In this document: positions 24,001 through 36,449 of the stretch, piece by piece
Numbering within the stretch: the stretch's first letter is position 1
How the letters are laid out: every line of letters starts with the position of its first letter
Source of the DNA: Gnetum montanum
Lineage: Eukaryota > Streptophyta > Gnetopsida > Gnetales > Gnetaceae
Length of the DNA: 64,000 nucleotides
Assembly (NCBI GenBank): GCA_015680685.1
Contig: MNCI01003473.1
Coordinates: 188,432-252,431 of the forward strand
Direction of reading: 5' to 3'
The notes under the pieces: model-generated
Databases searched by the model: none
Told to the model about the DNA's origin: nothing
What the model saw: the letters and a program-made list of their open reading frames with translations, nothing else
Position numbers and translations under genes: made by a program

Positions 24001-25877
24001 ATTCCTCTTTCGAGGTTTCACTTGTTATACAGACTTCTTTGATTTTTAAGGCTTCGCTTCCTCTAAAAAATTTGTTGGAGTCTTCCCATTTTTGTGTTCC
24101 TTCCTTTTGACTCTCTTTTCTTTCTTAGCTCCCTTGTTCTTTTGAGTTGTCCATTTTTTCTATGGTCCTGCATAGTTTCCTTTTGTGATGCATTTTGGTA
24201 AGACCAAGGAGTCTTATGATACAACTAGATATTCATATGACAGAACTTTAAACTTCACTCCCATTGCTTATGCCCAAATTTATGATAATAATAACATATC
24301 ACCTTCCTATAGTAGTTAAAGTGATCATACCTTGAAGCTACTCTTGGTTGAGATGTAGTGCCTATTGATTCTTCATTTTTTGGAGTAGCCTTTGGTTGAG
24401 ATGGAGTTGGTGTAGATGATTCATCTTATGTACAACATCCTATCCCACTCTTATCATGTGGACTTCTTCCTTGTCCTAACACCATCTAAAAGGACTCTTT
24501 ACCTTTAACCAGCTTTTCATTCACAAGTTTTATATCTACAAGCTCTTCCTTCATTTGCTCACAAGACATGGTTAGCTTTTTACTCTTAGCCCTAAGGTTT
24601 GATATTTCTTTTTTGAGGTTTAAAATCTTTTAATTTAATGAATAAATATCTGATCATTAATTTTTACTTGTTTACTCAACTTTTTACAAAGATTTTGGAA
24701 AGATAAAAGTTCATTACACAAAGTTCATAACTTTCTTCTTTATTTTCAAATTCATCATTTGAAGTGTTGACATCATCATCTATAAGGATAATACATATGA
24801 GGTGTGAATCTTTTACATTGTTCTACACCTCTTCTTTACTATGCTCTCTATCATCTCAATTTGTATAGAAGTTGGTCTTTTCTAGTTCCATATCATTTTT
24901 GTCCTTCTATTATAGCCTACCATCACTAGGACATTCGGAGGTCACATGGATTCTTCCATAATATACCCAACATTCTATTGAAGAAGAATCAAAATTACAA
25001 TTGAAAATTTTTTTACCTCTTTTCTTACCTCTAAATTGATTTGGTCTTTGTTGATTAGAGCTATTACTCCTTTTTTCCATAAGCCTTTGCAGCCTTCTTG
25101 AGAGAAGAGCTATTTCTTCTTCACTACCCTCATTTTCTCAATAGGTTCTTTTTCATTTGAAGAAGATTTTAGAGTAATGGGTTTTTCTTTTATAGCCCCT
25201 TTGCTTATGAGGTTCATTTCATAAGCAATAAGAGCACTTTGAAGCTCTTCAAATTTTAGAATAGAAAAATCTCTAATTTCATTTATGGTTGTGACCTAAG
25301 GTCTAAATTTTGGTTGGAGCATTTTAAACATTTTTATTATGACATCACTTTTTCACAAATCCTTGCTAGTACCTCTAATTGCTACGACTAAATCATTAGT
25401 CATAGAGAAATAATCATGTATTTTCTCACCTTATCTCATTCTAAGCTTATCATACTCACCTTGAACTAAGAGCTTAGATTTCTTAACTATTGAAGTTCCC
25501 TCATAGGTAGCCTCTAAAGTTTCCAAAATTTATTTGGCCATTTTACATCTAGCTACTCTATTAAATTCAGATTTATTCAATGTACAATATAAATAAATTT
25601 TTTCTTTTGAATCAAACATGAACTTATCTTTTCCTTCTTGTGTCCATTTGTTTTAAGGCTTGATGGCCTTTGTTGTGTTGTTGATGGATGGTATGTAGCC
25701 TTCAAGTATGGACTTCCATACTTCAAACATCATAGATTCAAAGAAGACTTACATCCTTGCTTTCCAATAAGCAAAGTTAAGCTCATCGAATATTGGTGGC
25801 TTGGTGTAAGATGTTCCTTCCATAGCTCACTCTTGAAGTTGATGTTAAAAGAAAGAGTACTAGGCTCCAATATCATT
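24000..25877 (-). pseudogene. A2 copia gag with zinc knuckles
   Basis: Minus-strand reading from a decayed primer site at 25863-25875 (TGATATTGGAGCC). The gag core is near 25560-25350 (EATYEGTSIVKKSKLLVQGEY, family YEGT--VK---L--L--EYE), then EELQSALIAYEMNL near 25240. A first knuckle CWVYYGRIHVTSEC lies near 24980-24930 (second Cys lost). A Lys/Glu-rich segment with SCEQMKEELVDIKLVNEKL near 24560 precedes VLGQGRSPHDKSGIG, typical of the linker before copia pol. A second knuckle (CYYYHKFGH) is near 24290. No protease, integrase or reverse transcriptase follows. Confidence 0.72.
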
Positions 25878-26973
25878 TGAGGATCAAGAACTTAGAAGGG
25901 AGGGATGAATAAGTTCCCTAAAAGAAAATTAAACAACCACAAAAACCACACCCAAAATTTACATGGTTCCCCAAGTTGGGTACTCCACACTTGAAATGTA
26001 GATCTCTTGCACACCTTCAAGATTTGTTTCTCTAAAATGTGGCTTGAAGAGTACCACACTTGAAGTGTTTTGTTGCTGTGAAACCACTCAACCCTATAAG
26101 GTTCCAACAAGCTTAGAATGTGGTTTCAAGGATCCCATAACTTTTACAAATTAAGCTTCACTCCAAAGTGTTTTGATGCTACACAATTACTCAATCTTGC
26201 AAGATCCTGACAAGATCAATTATGATGCCTTCTCCCAAGAAGCACATTAACCCTAGTAGGGCAACAAGAGAGAAACAAAAATACAAGGAAAGAGTGTAAC
26301 TCAAATTTATACATCCTTGTACGTTGAAGCACAATTCTATAATCAAGCAAATGATATAACAAATGAGGTACACAAGTATAACATACAATGATTTCTTAGA
26401 TAGTGACAATACATGCACAACACTTGCACATTGCCCAAGAGTATGAATTCTTTTTATAGCTTTGGAGTTTTTGAAAACACCTCATAATTCATGCAACAAC
26501 TATCTAATGTCTAGTGTAGATTTCTGCTTTGAGATTGGGATGTCTCTCTAAAATTTGACTTCAATTCTAGGGATATGTCTCTTCTAAAAGTGGTACATCT
26601 TTGTGGAGATGTTTTCTTCTAATAGAAGACATCTCTTTTTCTTGGGAGATGTCTTATCGACATGTACTCCACTTTGGCCAAGATGTCTTTTGCTTCATGG
26701 AGATGTCTTCTTAGCTTTTGAACTTTGATTCCTTAGGCTTCCTATTGTTGATTTAGCTTTCTCTCAATTATTAGAGCATCTTCATCTAACTAATAGCCTT
26801 CATCTTTATCTATGCTTGTCCATGATCCCTTGAGTCCTTGTGGTCTCCTCTATGACTTCCCTTTGTAGATCTCACTTCTTGAGTTCTCATTCATGCCCTA
26901 GAAAATAATTACATTCCACAACATTCTATGTTATCCATTTTCCTTAAGGTTTTAACATACCAAAAGGTAAACA
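25878..26973 (-). repeat. A2 outer (5') LTR
   Basis: 1096 bp. Plus-strand edges are TGAGGATCAAG and AGGTAAACA (family edge AGGTCAACA). It is followed directly by the right TTGGT duplication. Confidence 0.85.
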
Positions 26974-26978
26974 TTGGT

Positions 26979-27130
26979 AGCATGGGTTGCCTTAACAACT
27001 TGTTCTTGGGGTTGTTGCTATGATTATTGATTATTCACTTCCACTATGAGGTCATTTCTCCTAGGGCTATGATGGCGCTCCTGCCTACAATCCTCACTTT
27101 GATGCCATCTGCAATCACAAATATAATTCT
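26979..27130 (-). pseudogene. element B 3' ORF, upstream part beyond the A2 insertion
   Basis: Minus-strand reading gives a Cys/His-rich start (CDCRWHQSEDC, like a damaged CCHC knuckle), then RHHSPRRNDLIVEVNN and a Gln-rich stretch. Removing the A2 insertion with one TTGGT copy joins this frame directly to the frame left of 19684. That is good evidence that the two pieces were one ORF before A2 arrived. Confidence 0.55.
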
Positions 27131-28990
27131 AGATTAGTCATTTAGATATAATCTGGTTTAATTTGGATGCCTTCCACTATTTGATTAGGTTAAGTTTGTT
27201 GGTCCAAAGTTGGGATTTTATTGTTAACTTCTTATTTAGTGATTGCAGGCATATGATATTTTATTATTATTTTATTCATGCTTTAATGAAGGTTCATTGT
27301 TGATATTAACTCTTAGAATTATTATTTTAATATCTTATCTATGGGATGTATAAAAAATTTTCAAAATTTGTTTTGTGAAAACCTAGCATTTAATGTCCCT
27401 AGGATGTAAAGAGTANATTTTTAGGGAATTTGAAAGAGTTTAAGATTGAAAAAATAGCCAAATGAAAGCTAAAAGATTGGGTAAACATTACAACAACACA
27501 AGTGAAGTTTTTGTTTATGAATTAGAGCAATTTGATCATGCATAATAAGCAAATGGAAGATGTTTCTTAAGCCAAATTAGCATAAAACTTAGATGATGCA
27601 GGCTATTGAGATTGTAGAGATCAAAATGAGGCATATGGTTATATAAGTGGATTTTAAATTAGAGGAGACCAAGAGCTATATAAGTGGGTTCTTCCAAAAG
27701 TAGGCTTTTGCCTAAGATGCCCTTACATAATCTCATCTCAAGGAGTTCTTAGGCATTTTGGGTGATGAATGATTATTCAAGTTAAAAACTATACCCATGT
27801 GAGAGATTATTTAAGGATTATGTAAACTACAAAATAAAACTATTAATTGATCATGGTATAAGATAATGAGGTAAAAAAAAAAGAGATGCTAGTATGGTAG
27901 AAAGAGATCAAGAAAGGAAAATTTACATCATAGTCACATGGGATCCTTGGTGAAATGCTTGATTAAGATGATCCAATACTAGTTTGTTCTAAGTCTAGAC
28001 CAAGTTCATACTAATAATAATAACCTCACATTGGTGTATTTCTCCTCTCCTACCATCATGAGTTGATGACAACCACAAAGAACAATTGTCACTCTAAGAA
28101 AAGAAAAAAATAGAAGAAGAAAGTAGTTAGGATGAAATTTGGTCATTAGTTAGAGGGATACCTTAAGGTATGGATAACATGTCTTTCTAGCCCAATAACT
28201 AGTGCTTGTATCCCAAGAGATCTTCAAAGAGGTGTGCTTTTAATTTCCATTTTTTTTCGTTTTCTGGGAACCAAATCATACAGGGACATACTACATTTTA
28301 TGGTTAATAGTAGAAGTGATGATATGTCCATGAGGAGTCATAGAACTCAAGAGGGAAGTTAAGAAGAGAGCACAAAAAATCATCTTGAGGTCACATCCTT
28401 TTCCATTTTCACTAGGTTCTTTTCCAACTTGTTGGATAATAAGATCACATGTTGCATTTAGTTTTGATGACGTAAACTTACTACCTAATACCACTAGAAA
28501 ACTGATAGCTCATTAGTAGAGAGCATAATTTAAAGAAAAAATTGACATATATAATGAGTTATAACCTTGATAGCTATATTCAACAATTACCAAAGTTCTT
28601 AATAATAATGGAATAAAATTAGAGATTGTAATTAAAACCAAATGAAAGTAATAAGAAAAGCTCAAGTAAAACGTAGAGAGTTAAAAAGGAAAATATATAG
28701 AATAATCATTAAAATATATAAAAAAGAAAAATATATAAAGAACTATGTAAAAAAAAAGAAGAAAAATATTTCATCCGCTTTAAGGTGTTATGGCAGATGG
28801 ATATCTTCCCAATGATTAAGTTGAAAGGAGGAGATTCAAAAAATGGAGTGAGCTTGTTCTTGATTTGAGATGTTAGTGTTGTAGATGGTTATTTGAAAGT
28901 TTGTGAAAGGTTTAAGTTGTTGGATGTTGACTAGCATGTGCTTCTGAGGGCTTGTTGGATGGTAAATGTTCATAGCCTTAGAAGGAAAAT
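27131..28990. other. element B spacer between integrase and 3' ORF
   Basis: About 1.9 kb of AT-rich DNA without a recognised domain. A minus-strand frame at 28494-28291 has a hydrophobic run (MIFCALFLTSLL) that could be a remnant membrane segment of an env-like protein, but the match is weak. One ambiguous base (n) lies at 27415. Confidence 0.4.
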
Positions 28991-30010
28991 TTGAGTGTAT
29001 AAGGTATGGGTCTCATAATGTCTAGAGCTTGGTTCATTATAGCAAATGCATGGGATTCAATAAAGAATCTTTTTTCTTGGTTTGAATGCAAATTTTATTA
29101 TCTGGGTGTCATGAAATTATTTGATGTATACCTTGTGCATTTCATTCATCATAATGGCTACTCTTTGATTCTCATTGAGCACATTGAGCATCATTAATTG
29201 TTCTTTTTATGCTAAGTTAATGTTTGACTCAAGCTCATATGAAGTTGTGAGTGTATAGAGTTTGATTTGAATCAAAAGTTTTGGTAACTTTTCATACACT
29301 AAATCATAGGGAGAGCAACCTATAGAAAGTTTCTATGTTGAGTGATATGTCCAAAGGGAATCATTGAGTTTGGTACTCCAATCTTTTCTATATCTACTAA
29401 TGGTTTGTGTTAGGATTTGAGTGATCTCCCTATTGGTTATTTCTACTTGATTTTTAACTTAAGGATGGTAGGGTGTTGTAAGTTTATGTTGTACCTCTAA
29501 GCATTGCATTAACTTACAATAGGTAGTACTTGTGAAGTATGTTCCATTGTCAAAATAAGTACTCTAGGTACACCAAACCTATTTACCACCTATTGATAAA
29601 AAAATCAAGTTGTAGTAAAAGAGGTACAATTAAAAATGGTTGTAGTTTCAATCTATTTTGTACATTAGTTAACAACAACAATGATATAAGACTTACGATT
29701 GGATGTGGGAGTGATGGGTTCCATAAAGTCAATTCCCCAAAGGTTGAAAGGCTCCTATGGTTGTATCCACTATTAGAGCCCTTCCATTCTAGTTATCATT
29801 CCTTCATCTCATTGGCATCTTTTGCATGAACAGGTAAAATGGTAGATGTTCCTAAAGATTGTTGACCAAAAATATCTTGCCATCAGGATATTTGTGGTTA
29901 TTCTTCTTCCTACATAGTGGTCCTTGTAAGGACCCTTCTGAGCATCTTAAAGGACTCTTAGTTAGCCTTCATTAGGCATGCATCATCATACTAGGCCATT
30001 GGCACAAATC
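28991..30010 (-). pseudogene. element B integrase
   Basis: Minus-strand blocks match Athila integrase: a core segment DNGTYFTSTTYCKLM near 29550-29500 (second catalytic Asp), TPYHPKLKIK (family YHPQTNGQ; the catalytic-Glu region is degraded), DWSTKLNDSLWTYHST near 29370-29320 (family DWS-KLDDALWAYRT), IGCSPYDLVYEKLPKLL (family IGMSPY-LVFGK-CHLP), and a C-terminal FHDTQI-IKFAFKPRKKILY. It would insert element cDNA. Stops and slips make it inactive. Confidence 0.78.
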
Positions 30011-30179
30011 TTGTAGATGTTACCCTCTATCTCTATGTAGTATTTAACTTAGCAGAGAAATTGCTTTTTCTTCCTATGGTCACATTTGATTAGTCTTATG
30101 TGTGAGTATATATGAGAAGAATTCATCATACCAACTTGTGACCCTTTATGTATTAACTTTGATTACCTTAGCAAATAGA

Positions 30180-31700
30180 AGCTTAGTTAGAAATTGATCA
30201 AACAAGGGCTCTTTATCATCATTATTATTCAATCTTAACTAAGATAAATGATTTGCAATTACATTATTAGTTTCCTTCCTATTTACCATTATTAAATCAA
30301 ACTCTTTCAATATCATAAACCACTATATAACATGGGGATCCACTATTGGCTTATTTATTAAGAAGTAAATTGCATTGTAATCGGTGTGCACAAAAATTAG
30401 ATATCCAAGCACATAGTACCTAAATTTCTCTAGAGCATTTACCACTATCATGAGTTCCTTTTCTATAGTAGTGTAATTGAGTTGTACATCCACAATGCTT
30501 TTGCTTACACAATGGATATAATATGGACATTTTTGATCATCCAGTTGTGTAAGTACTACTCCAATGCATAGTTGGATGTATCAGTCATGATGTGAAAGGG
30601 TTTGAACCAATTAGGAGTGCATAGAATTGACATTTTTATGAGGTTATACTTCAAGTTTTGGAATGCTTGTTCACATGCCCTAGTTCACTCAAATATTGCA
30701 TCGTTCTTGGTAAGCTCAACTAGCGGCTTAGTGATTTTGAAGATGTTTTCAATAAAACACATGTAATATCCAGGATGACTAGGGAATGACCTTACATATT
30801 TGATGGTTTGAGGTTTAGTAATTTCTTCAATAATCCTTATCATTTTAGGACCCACCTTAATTTCTTTCCCTGAAATTCTATATCCCAAGAGAATGCCCTC
30901 TTAGATCATCAAATGTCTCTTTTGCTAGTTCAGCCATACATTTGTCTTCACATATTATTTTAGTACTTGTTCAAAATCGTATTATGTTTATTCAAAATTA
31001 TCTCCATAAGTGGAGAAGTTATCCATAAATGCTCCCATACCACTACCAATTTTTTACTAGAAGATACTAAGAACTAGGTACTAAAGGTTGTAGGGGAATT
31101 ACATAGGCCTAAGGACATCTTCTTGTATGTGAAAGTTCCTCAAGAACTTATAAAAGTTGTTTTGGCCCCATGTTTTGGAGTAATTTATATTTGATTATAC
31201 CCTTTACCTATTCAAAAAACGATAGTACTTATGCTCTATAATTGTGTCCAACACTTGGTCCACAAATAGCAACGAAAAATGATCATTGAACATCATCATG
31301 TTCAATAGCCTAAAGTCTATATAGACTCTACATTGTTCATCTTTCCTTGATACAAGGATGATTAGACTAATTCACTCACTAGATAGATGAATCCAACCTT
31401 AAAAAGTTTCTCAACTTCATTTTTAATGAATTTAGTTCCAAGGGCTCTAGTTTTGAAGTATCAAGATCTCTAACTCTTCTCAAACCATGTCTTCTTCTTT
31501 TCTATATTATGCTTCAAAGAGTTAGCTTGAGATTTACTTCATCTCATCCATCTTATCTATATAGGCACATGTGAAGATTTTAGCTGGTTCCATGCACATT
31601 GTGTAACTAAAGCTATTATTTATGATTAGACATTGGGTAACTTCTTCTTTTATGGCTACTACATAAAAACACCTTTAGACTCTTGTGGTTTGACCATACT
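30180..31700 (-). pseudogene. element B reverse transcriptase-RNase H
   Basis: The clearest block is at 30888-30685: GYRISGKEIKV, TIKYVRSFPSHPGYYMCFI and ITKPLVELTKNDAIFE, the connection region of Athila/Tat polymerases. RNase H continues with a TDTSN block near 30580 (family TDASD), then VDPHVI-WFMILKEFDLIMVNRKETNN with IANHLS near 30340-30240 (family EFDLEI-DKKG-EN-VADHLSR). Upstream, the palm domain is badly decayed; FIYLVSELV near 31390 matches I-YP-SDSEWVS. No intact Asp-Asp box was found. Confidence 0.72.
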
Positions 31701-31739
31701 TCTTGCATGTTGTAATAGTTGTGCTCTTCATAGTTCATA

Positions 31740-32160
31740 TTTTCTGTACATAATGACATCCTATGTTATTGTACATGATGCATGAAATCTTCTTCTTCTC
31801 AATATTATTAAATTCATTTTCTTGAAAATATCTATGGAGATATATCTAATTCCTAACTTGGCATGAATTGTACTTAGAAAATCCCTTCCCATGACAATTA
31901 CAAAGTTCCCTTTACAGTTGTTCACATGGATAACTAGGAAGTTTGCTAAATATGAACATCTGTACATAGTGATCATAATATCCTCCACTAATCCTAATGG
32001 AACTATGATGGATTGGTCAACAAGCTCTAACATGATGTTACACTTCTTAAGTGGAGGAAAGTTCCATGTTTTATATATTTTATGCAAAATTAAGTTCACA
32101 CTAGAACTTGAGTCTAATAGAGCCTTACATGGATCATTTTTTATAATCTATAAATAAATT
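31740..32160 (-). pseudogene. element B aspartic protease
   Basis: An open frame at 32099-31761 gives an Athila-type protease body: NIMLELVDQSIIVPLGLVEDIMITM (family LADRSI--P-GIVEDVLV), ANFLVIHVN, then VIVMGRDFLSTIHAKL (family PIILGRPFLATA). The active-site DSGS-type block should lie just upstream and is seen only as degraded sequence near 32110-32130. Non-functional, and the lineage assignment is good. Confidence 0.72.
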
Positions 32161-32169
32161 AGAGGACTT

Positions 32170-33924
32170 CTAAGATTAGTTCTTTTTTTTTTTGGAAATG
32201 TGTTTTACATTTATCTATTCCATAATTTCATGGGTTAACATGATAGTATGTACATTTTATGATCTTTAGTTTAAAGGCAGCTCAATGGATATCTCTAGAG
32301 CAGCTTAAGAAGGATTTGTAACCATAGATGCTTGCAAGGGTTTATGTAGACTATGGGATTTGAGCAAAGTTCATTTTCCATGCTTATACCCAAAACCACG
32401 TGAATTATTGTTTGGCTCCAAATTTATGATCTACATGACATTGCATTATTAACGCTACAACAGTATCTCATCTTCCATAGGTAATGTAGGTGGTGAAGAA
32501 GTGGAGGTATGAGATGCAGCGTGTTGTTATGGATAATGAGGAGTAGAATTGGAAGGAGATTCAATTTTTAGAGTGGTAAATTTCTGATATTTAGGGGGAT
32601 AGTAGTGATAAGAAAAAGAATTGTGGCTTGTAGAGTTACTTGGAGATGTAGGTTGTTTTACATAGAATCCATAAGGATATTGTTTCCTTGGTGGTGGCAT
32701 CCCTCATGACGATGGGTTTTTTCATTGATGATAATACTCTTGAGATTATGGTGGCATTTAACTTGGATAGTATTATTGCTGGTTGAACTATTTTCAATAA
32801 TTACCTTGTGGGTAAGATAATGTCCTAGGTGGTTGCCTCTTACCAAGCTTTAGATTTAAAGCATAAACCATAGATTCTTGTAAGTGTGATAAGAAAAAAA
32901 CATCCCTTGGAATATTCATATTGGTAGATGTCACATACATCATCTTCTATTTTGGAATTCACAATCTCATTAACTGTTGCAACCTTATCTTTCTATTAAT
33001 GATAGTCCTTTACTACATTTTTTCTCCTTCCTTTGTCTTTGTTCATGTTCTCCTATTCCATTTTTTCCTCTATAAGTTTTAGGAAAATTTGAAACTTCTC
33101 ATTCAAGGATTGTCATATTTTATCCACCTTAGCTGATATCTTTGTGATATATTTTTAAATCGACAAAGTTTTTCTTTGTACAACCTCCTCTAGTAGTCTT
33201 TCTTCCTTAGGATCATAAAGATGTACCTCCCTTTTTCAAATGGAGGGTTCTCTATTATACTCCTTTCCACTTTCTCTCTTTTTCAGTTTCTCTTTTTTTT
33301 CCTAGTTGATCAATGCATCTTTATATTTAATGTATTCTCATTTTTTATAATCTCCCTTGGGCATAAATCCTAGGAGTCTTTCTAGTTTTATTCCTTAGCT
33401 TATCTATTACATGGTGAAGTTGTTCTCTTAGAGAAAACCCATAGCCTAGGTGTTGGTGTAATAAAGAATAGTACCTTCTTAAGGCTACATCAAGGGATTC
33501 AAAATTACCTTGTTTCTACCATTGAATTTATTTTCTTCAGTTGGACATCTTAGAAGAAGTTTGATATTTGTCATTGAATAGCGCCAACATTATACTCCAT
33601 CTACAGATAGATTCTAGCTCCATAGATTGGTACCAACTTTTAGCTTTTTTAATGAGTGTCCTAGGGAATAGTTTGAGCTTCTTCTAGTCATTATTAATTT
33701 TTTTGAAGATATAGGTATCATGGAAGGCTTGCAAGTGATGTTATAGATTAGCCTTATAACCTCCTTCAAACTTGGGGATGTTATTCATATCAAGCAATTT
33801 GATCTAGTTATTCCTTCAATGCATGGTGAGAATATGAACTATTTCTAAGATGTTTATCATGCTTCTAGTAGAAAGAAGTGGTTCATCATAGTTATCACAT
33901 TTATGATGGTCCCTATCATGGTCA
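32170..33924 (-). pseudogene. element B gag, C-terminal part
   Basis: Continues the gag interrupted by A1. Minus-strand blocks are LDMNNIPKFEGGYKANL near 33805-33755, HHLQAFHDTYIFKKI, LKLFPRTLIKKAKSWYQSM near 33690-33630 (family LRLFPFSL-DKA--WL-SL), and YYSLLHQHLGYGF. A Lys/Glu-rich linker follows. A homologous gag without the A1 insertion lies on the plus strand at 58480-59640. Stops are numerous. Confidence 0.72.
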
Positions 33925-35118
33925 TGAGGATCAAGAACTTATAAGGGGGATTGAACAAGTTCCCCAATTAAAATACTGCAGCCACCAAAACACACACAAA
34001 CTTTACATGGTTCCCCAACTTGGGTATGTTCGCACTGGAAGGGTAGAATCCATGCACACCTCTAGACTTATTTTTTCCAAAAATTTATTTAAAGTGAATC
34101 ACATCCTATATAATCTTTGAGCTTTTCTTTGAAGCATTTTTTTGTTGCAAAACGACCTAGTCCCCCAAGGTCTCAATAAGCTCGAAATATGATTTAGAGG
34201 ATTCCACAACCTTTACAAAATTGAGCTTCCCATCAGAGTGTTTTGACATCTCAAAATCAATAAATCCTACAAGATCTTGACAATTTTGACAAATATTTCT
34301 TCTCTCAAGGAGCATATCAACCTTGCAGGGCTATAAAGAATAAAGAAAAGAAAGAAAGACACGGAGCGAGTGAAACTACACTTTACAAGTTCATTACATT
34401 TAAGCTCTCACAAAACAACATACAAATGATATACAATGAAGAACAAAAGCACTACATAATATGTATACAATAATAATCCAATTGTGTGAACAATGCTCAC
34501 TAATTCTCATGACTTCGTCTTTGTTTAATACTTTTCAAGATTTTGAAACTCCTTGAAATTTGTCCAACAACTAGATAACAACTTTATAAGATGTCTAATT
34601 CAAAGTGGAAATGTTTTTCTATCAAAATTATCAATTCTAAAATGAAATCTACCTATAATAACATCTACTTGTAGATGTCTACCCTTAGAAATCTACCTAT
34701 AGACGTTTTCCTATAGATGTCTATCTTCAATGATAAATGTTTGCTATTTTTCATAGATGTCTACTGTACTTTTGTACTTTGAAATCCAAGACATTCCCTT
34801 GTCAATTTGACATCATGTTAGTCTTCAAAACATCTTCATTTGACTTGTATACTCCTCTTCTATCTTAGTTTGTATCTTGTCATCCCAACATATCTCTTGT
34901 TTAAGTCATGGATATTCTTCCCATCTCAAAATAGCTCTCATTCTGACTCAGAATTTGCTCTTTGTCTCAATATAATGTCTTGATACATTAAAGCTCTTGA
35001 TTGTGCTATTATCATGATCTCATCATGCTCTTGGTCTACCCTTATATTTTCAAGGTAATATAAACACATTTTGCACATTCTACATTTTCTAAGTTTTTGA
35101 CATACCAAAAGGTCAACA
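33925..35118 (-). repeat. A1 3' LTR
   Basis: 1194 bp, edges TGAGGATCAAG and GGTCAACA. Near 34670-34770 it has a dense cluster of AGATGTCTA/TAGACGT-type motifs shared with the other copies. Confidence 0.85.
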
Positions 35119-36440
35119 ATCTCCCCTTTTTTGGTGATGTTCAAAACTTGAGAAAATGGATGAGCATAATACCATAACATTATAACATTATATGATAAAC
35201 AATAAAAGCACAAACATTTATGTGTGTGTGTGTAGAAAAATATAATTTGTCTTCATTAATGCACTAAGAATATCATAAACTTGTCTCCAAAGATATATCA
35301 TAAAAAGAGCAACATCATATAGTATGCAGGACTAATATCAAAAAACTCTCCTGCTTTTTGGATAGCATCCAAAATGAAGAGATCATAAAAAGTACCTATC
35401 TAAACATCCTAAAAAAATTTCCATAAGATAAACTTTCATAACCTTATATGATAATCCCATAGAGATATAAATATTTAGCGAAGGAAGAAAATTAGTTAAA
35501 GAGTACACATCGTTTAGCATTGATTTCATAGAACTGATGATAAAAAAAATTTCATTTAGAGCTTCTCTTTATCTGTTCTTAAACAAAGTTAAAATTAATG
35601 AGGCACAAATAATCCAAGCCTTTCAATTGATATTCAAGAGTATTTAAAACCAAATGCTGAAGTCCAAAGTTTGGCCCTTGAAGATTAGGTAAACTATCTT
35701 TGAACCAATAAGCCATTAGTAACAAATAACTAATATCTCATAGTTCTATAATCATCTAATATTTTCCCTCTTTTTAAACATCAACAAAAAGATAAGGCAT
35801 AGTAATTCCATGAAAAGGAGAGTAAATACATGCAAGTTCAACTTTTAAGAACTAGATCAAATACTCACAAGAAAGATCAAAGCAATATAACTTCTCATGA
35901 AAAGTATTTCAAAATATCAAGAACAACCATACAGATCCTTAACAAGATGCTCATAAACATATGTCAATATGTCAAGTTCAAAAATACATCATCAAGAAAG
36001 TCACTTTGAGGTAGAGATCCAAAATGTAATATGACCAAAATAAATCTCATACTTTTACCTTAGATACTTTATCAAGCTTAACATAAATATGTCTCTTACT
36101 CACTCATTCTCTATTGTGGATGCTAGAGTAGGAGATGTTGCAACCTAAGTGCCTTTTGTTGAGAGTCTTTGAAGATTCCCCCTATGCTTGTGGTCCAAAA
36201 GATATAGGTTGTTGATAAGGTACAAGATCCCCTTGCATATGTGCAAATGTCCTTCTCATCTTAATGCTTTAGTAGTAGGGAGAGTGGTATTATTTCCTTG
36301 GTTCTTTTAGGATTATCTTTTTCCTTTCAAAGATGTAATCTTAATTATCCTTTTGTCATCAAAGTACTAGATCTACATTACATCACTAAGATCAAGTATA
36401 GATACTAAGGTCTTCCATTAGTTATATCTTTTAAAAATTT
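35119..36440. other. A1 non-coding 3' internal region
   Basis: No domain is recognised on either strand. A short (TG)n run lies at 35221-35233. In a complete copia element this part would carry integrase, reverse transcriptase and RNase H. Confidence 0.4.
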
Positions 36441-36449
36441 TCTTCTAGA

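Larger units (their letters stand above)
19685..26973 (-). mobile_element. A2: compound Ty1/copia insertion with three LTR ends
   Basis: Reading the minus strand: LTR (26973-25878), internal region, LTR (21512-20101), a second primer site and gag start (20100-19728), then a 37-bp LTR end fragment (19721-19685). A perfect 5-bp target duplication TTGGT flanks the whole array (19680-19684 and 26974-26978). It therefore behaves as a single insertion of a tandem LTR-internal-LTR-internal-LTR unit whose left unit later lost most of its length. It lies in the 3' ORF of element B. Pol is absent. Confidence 0.82.
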
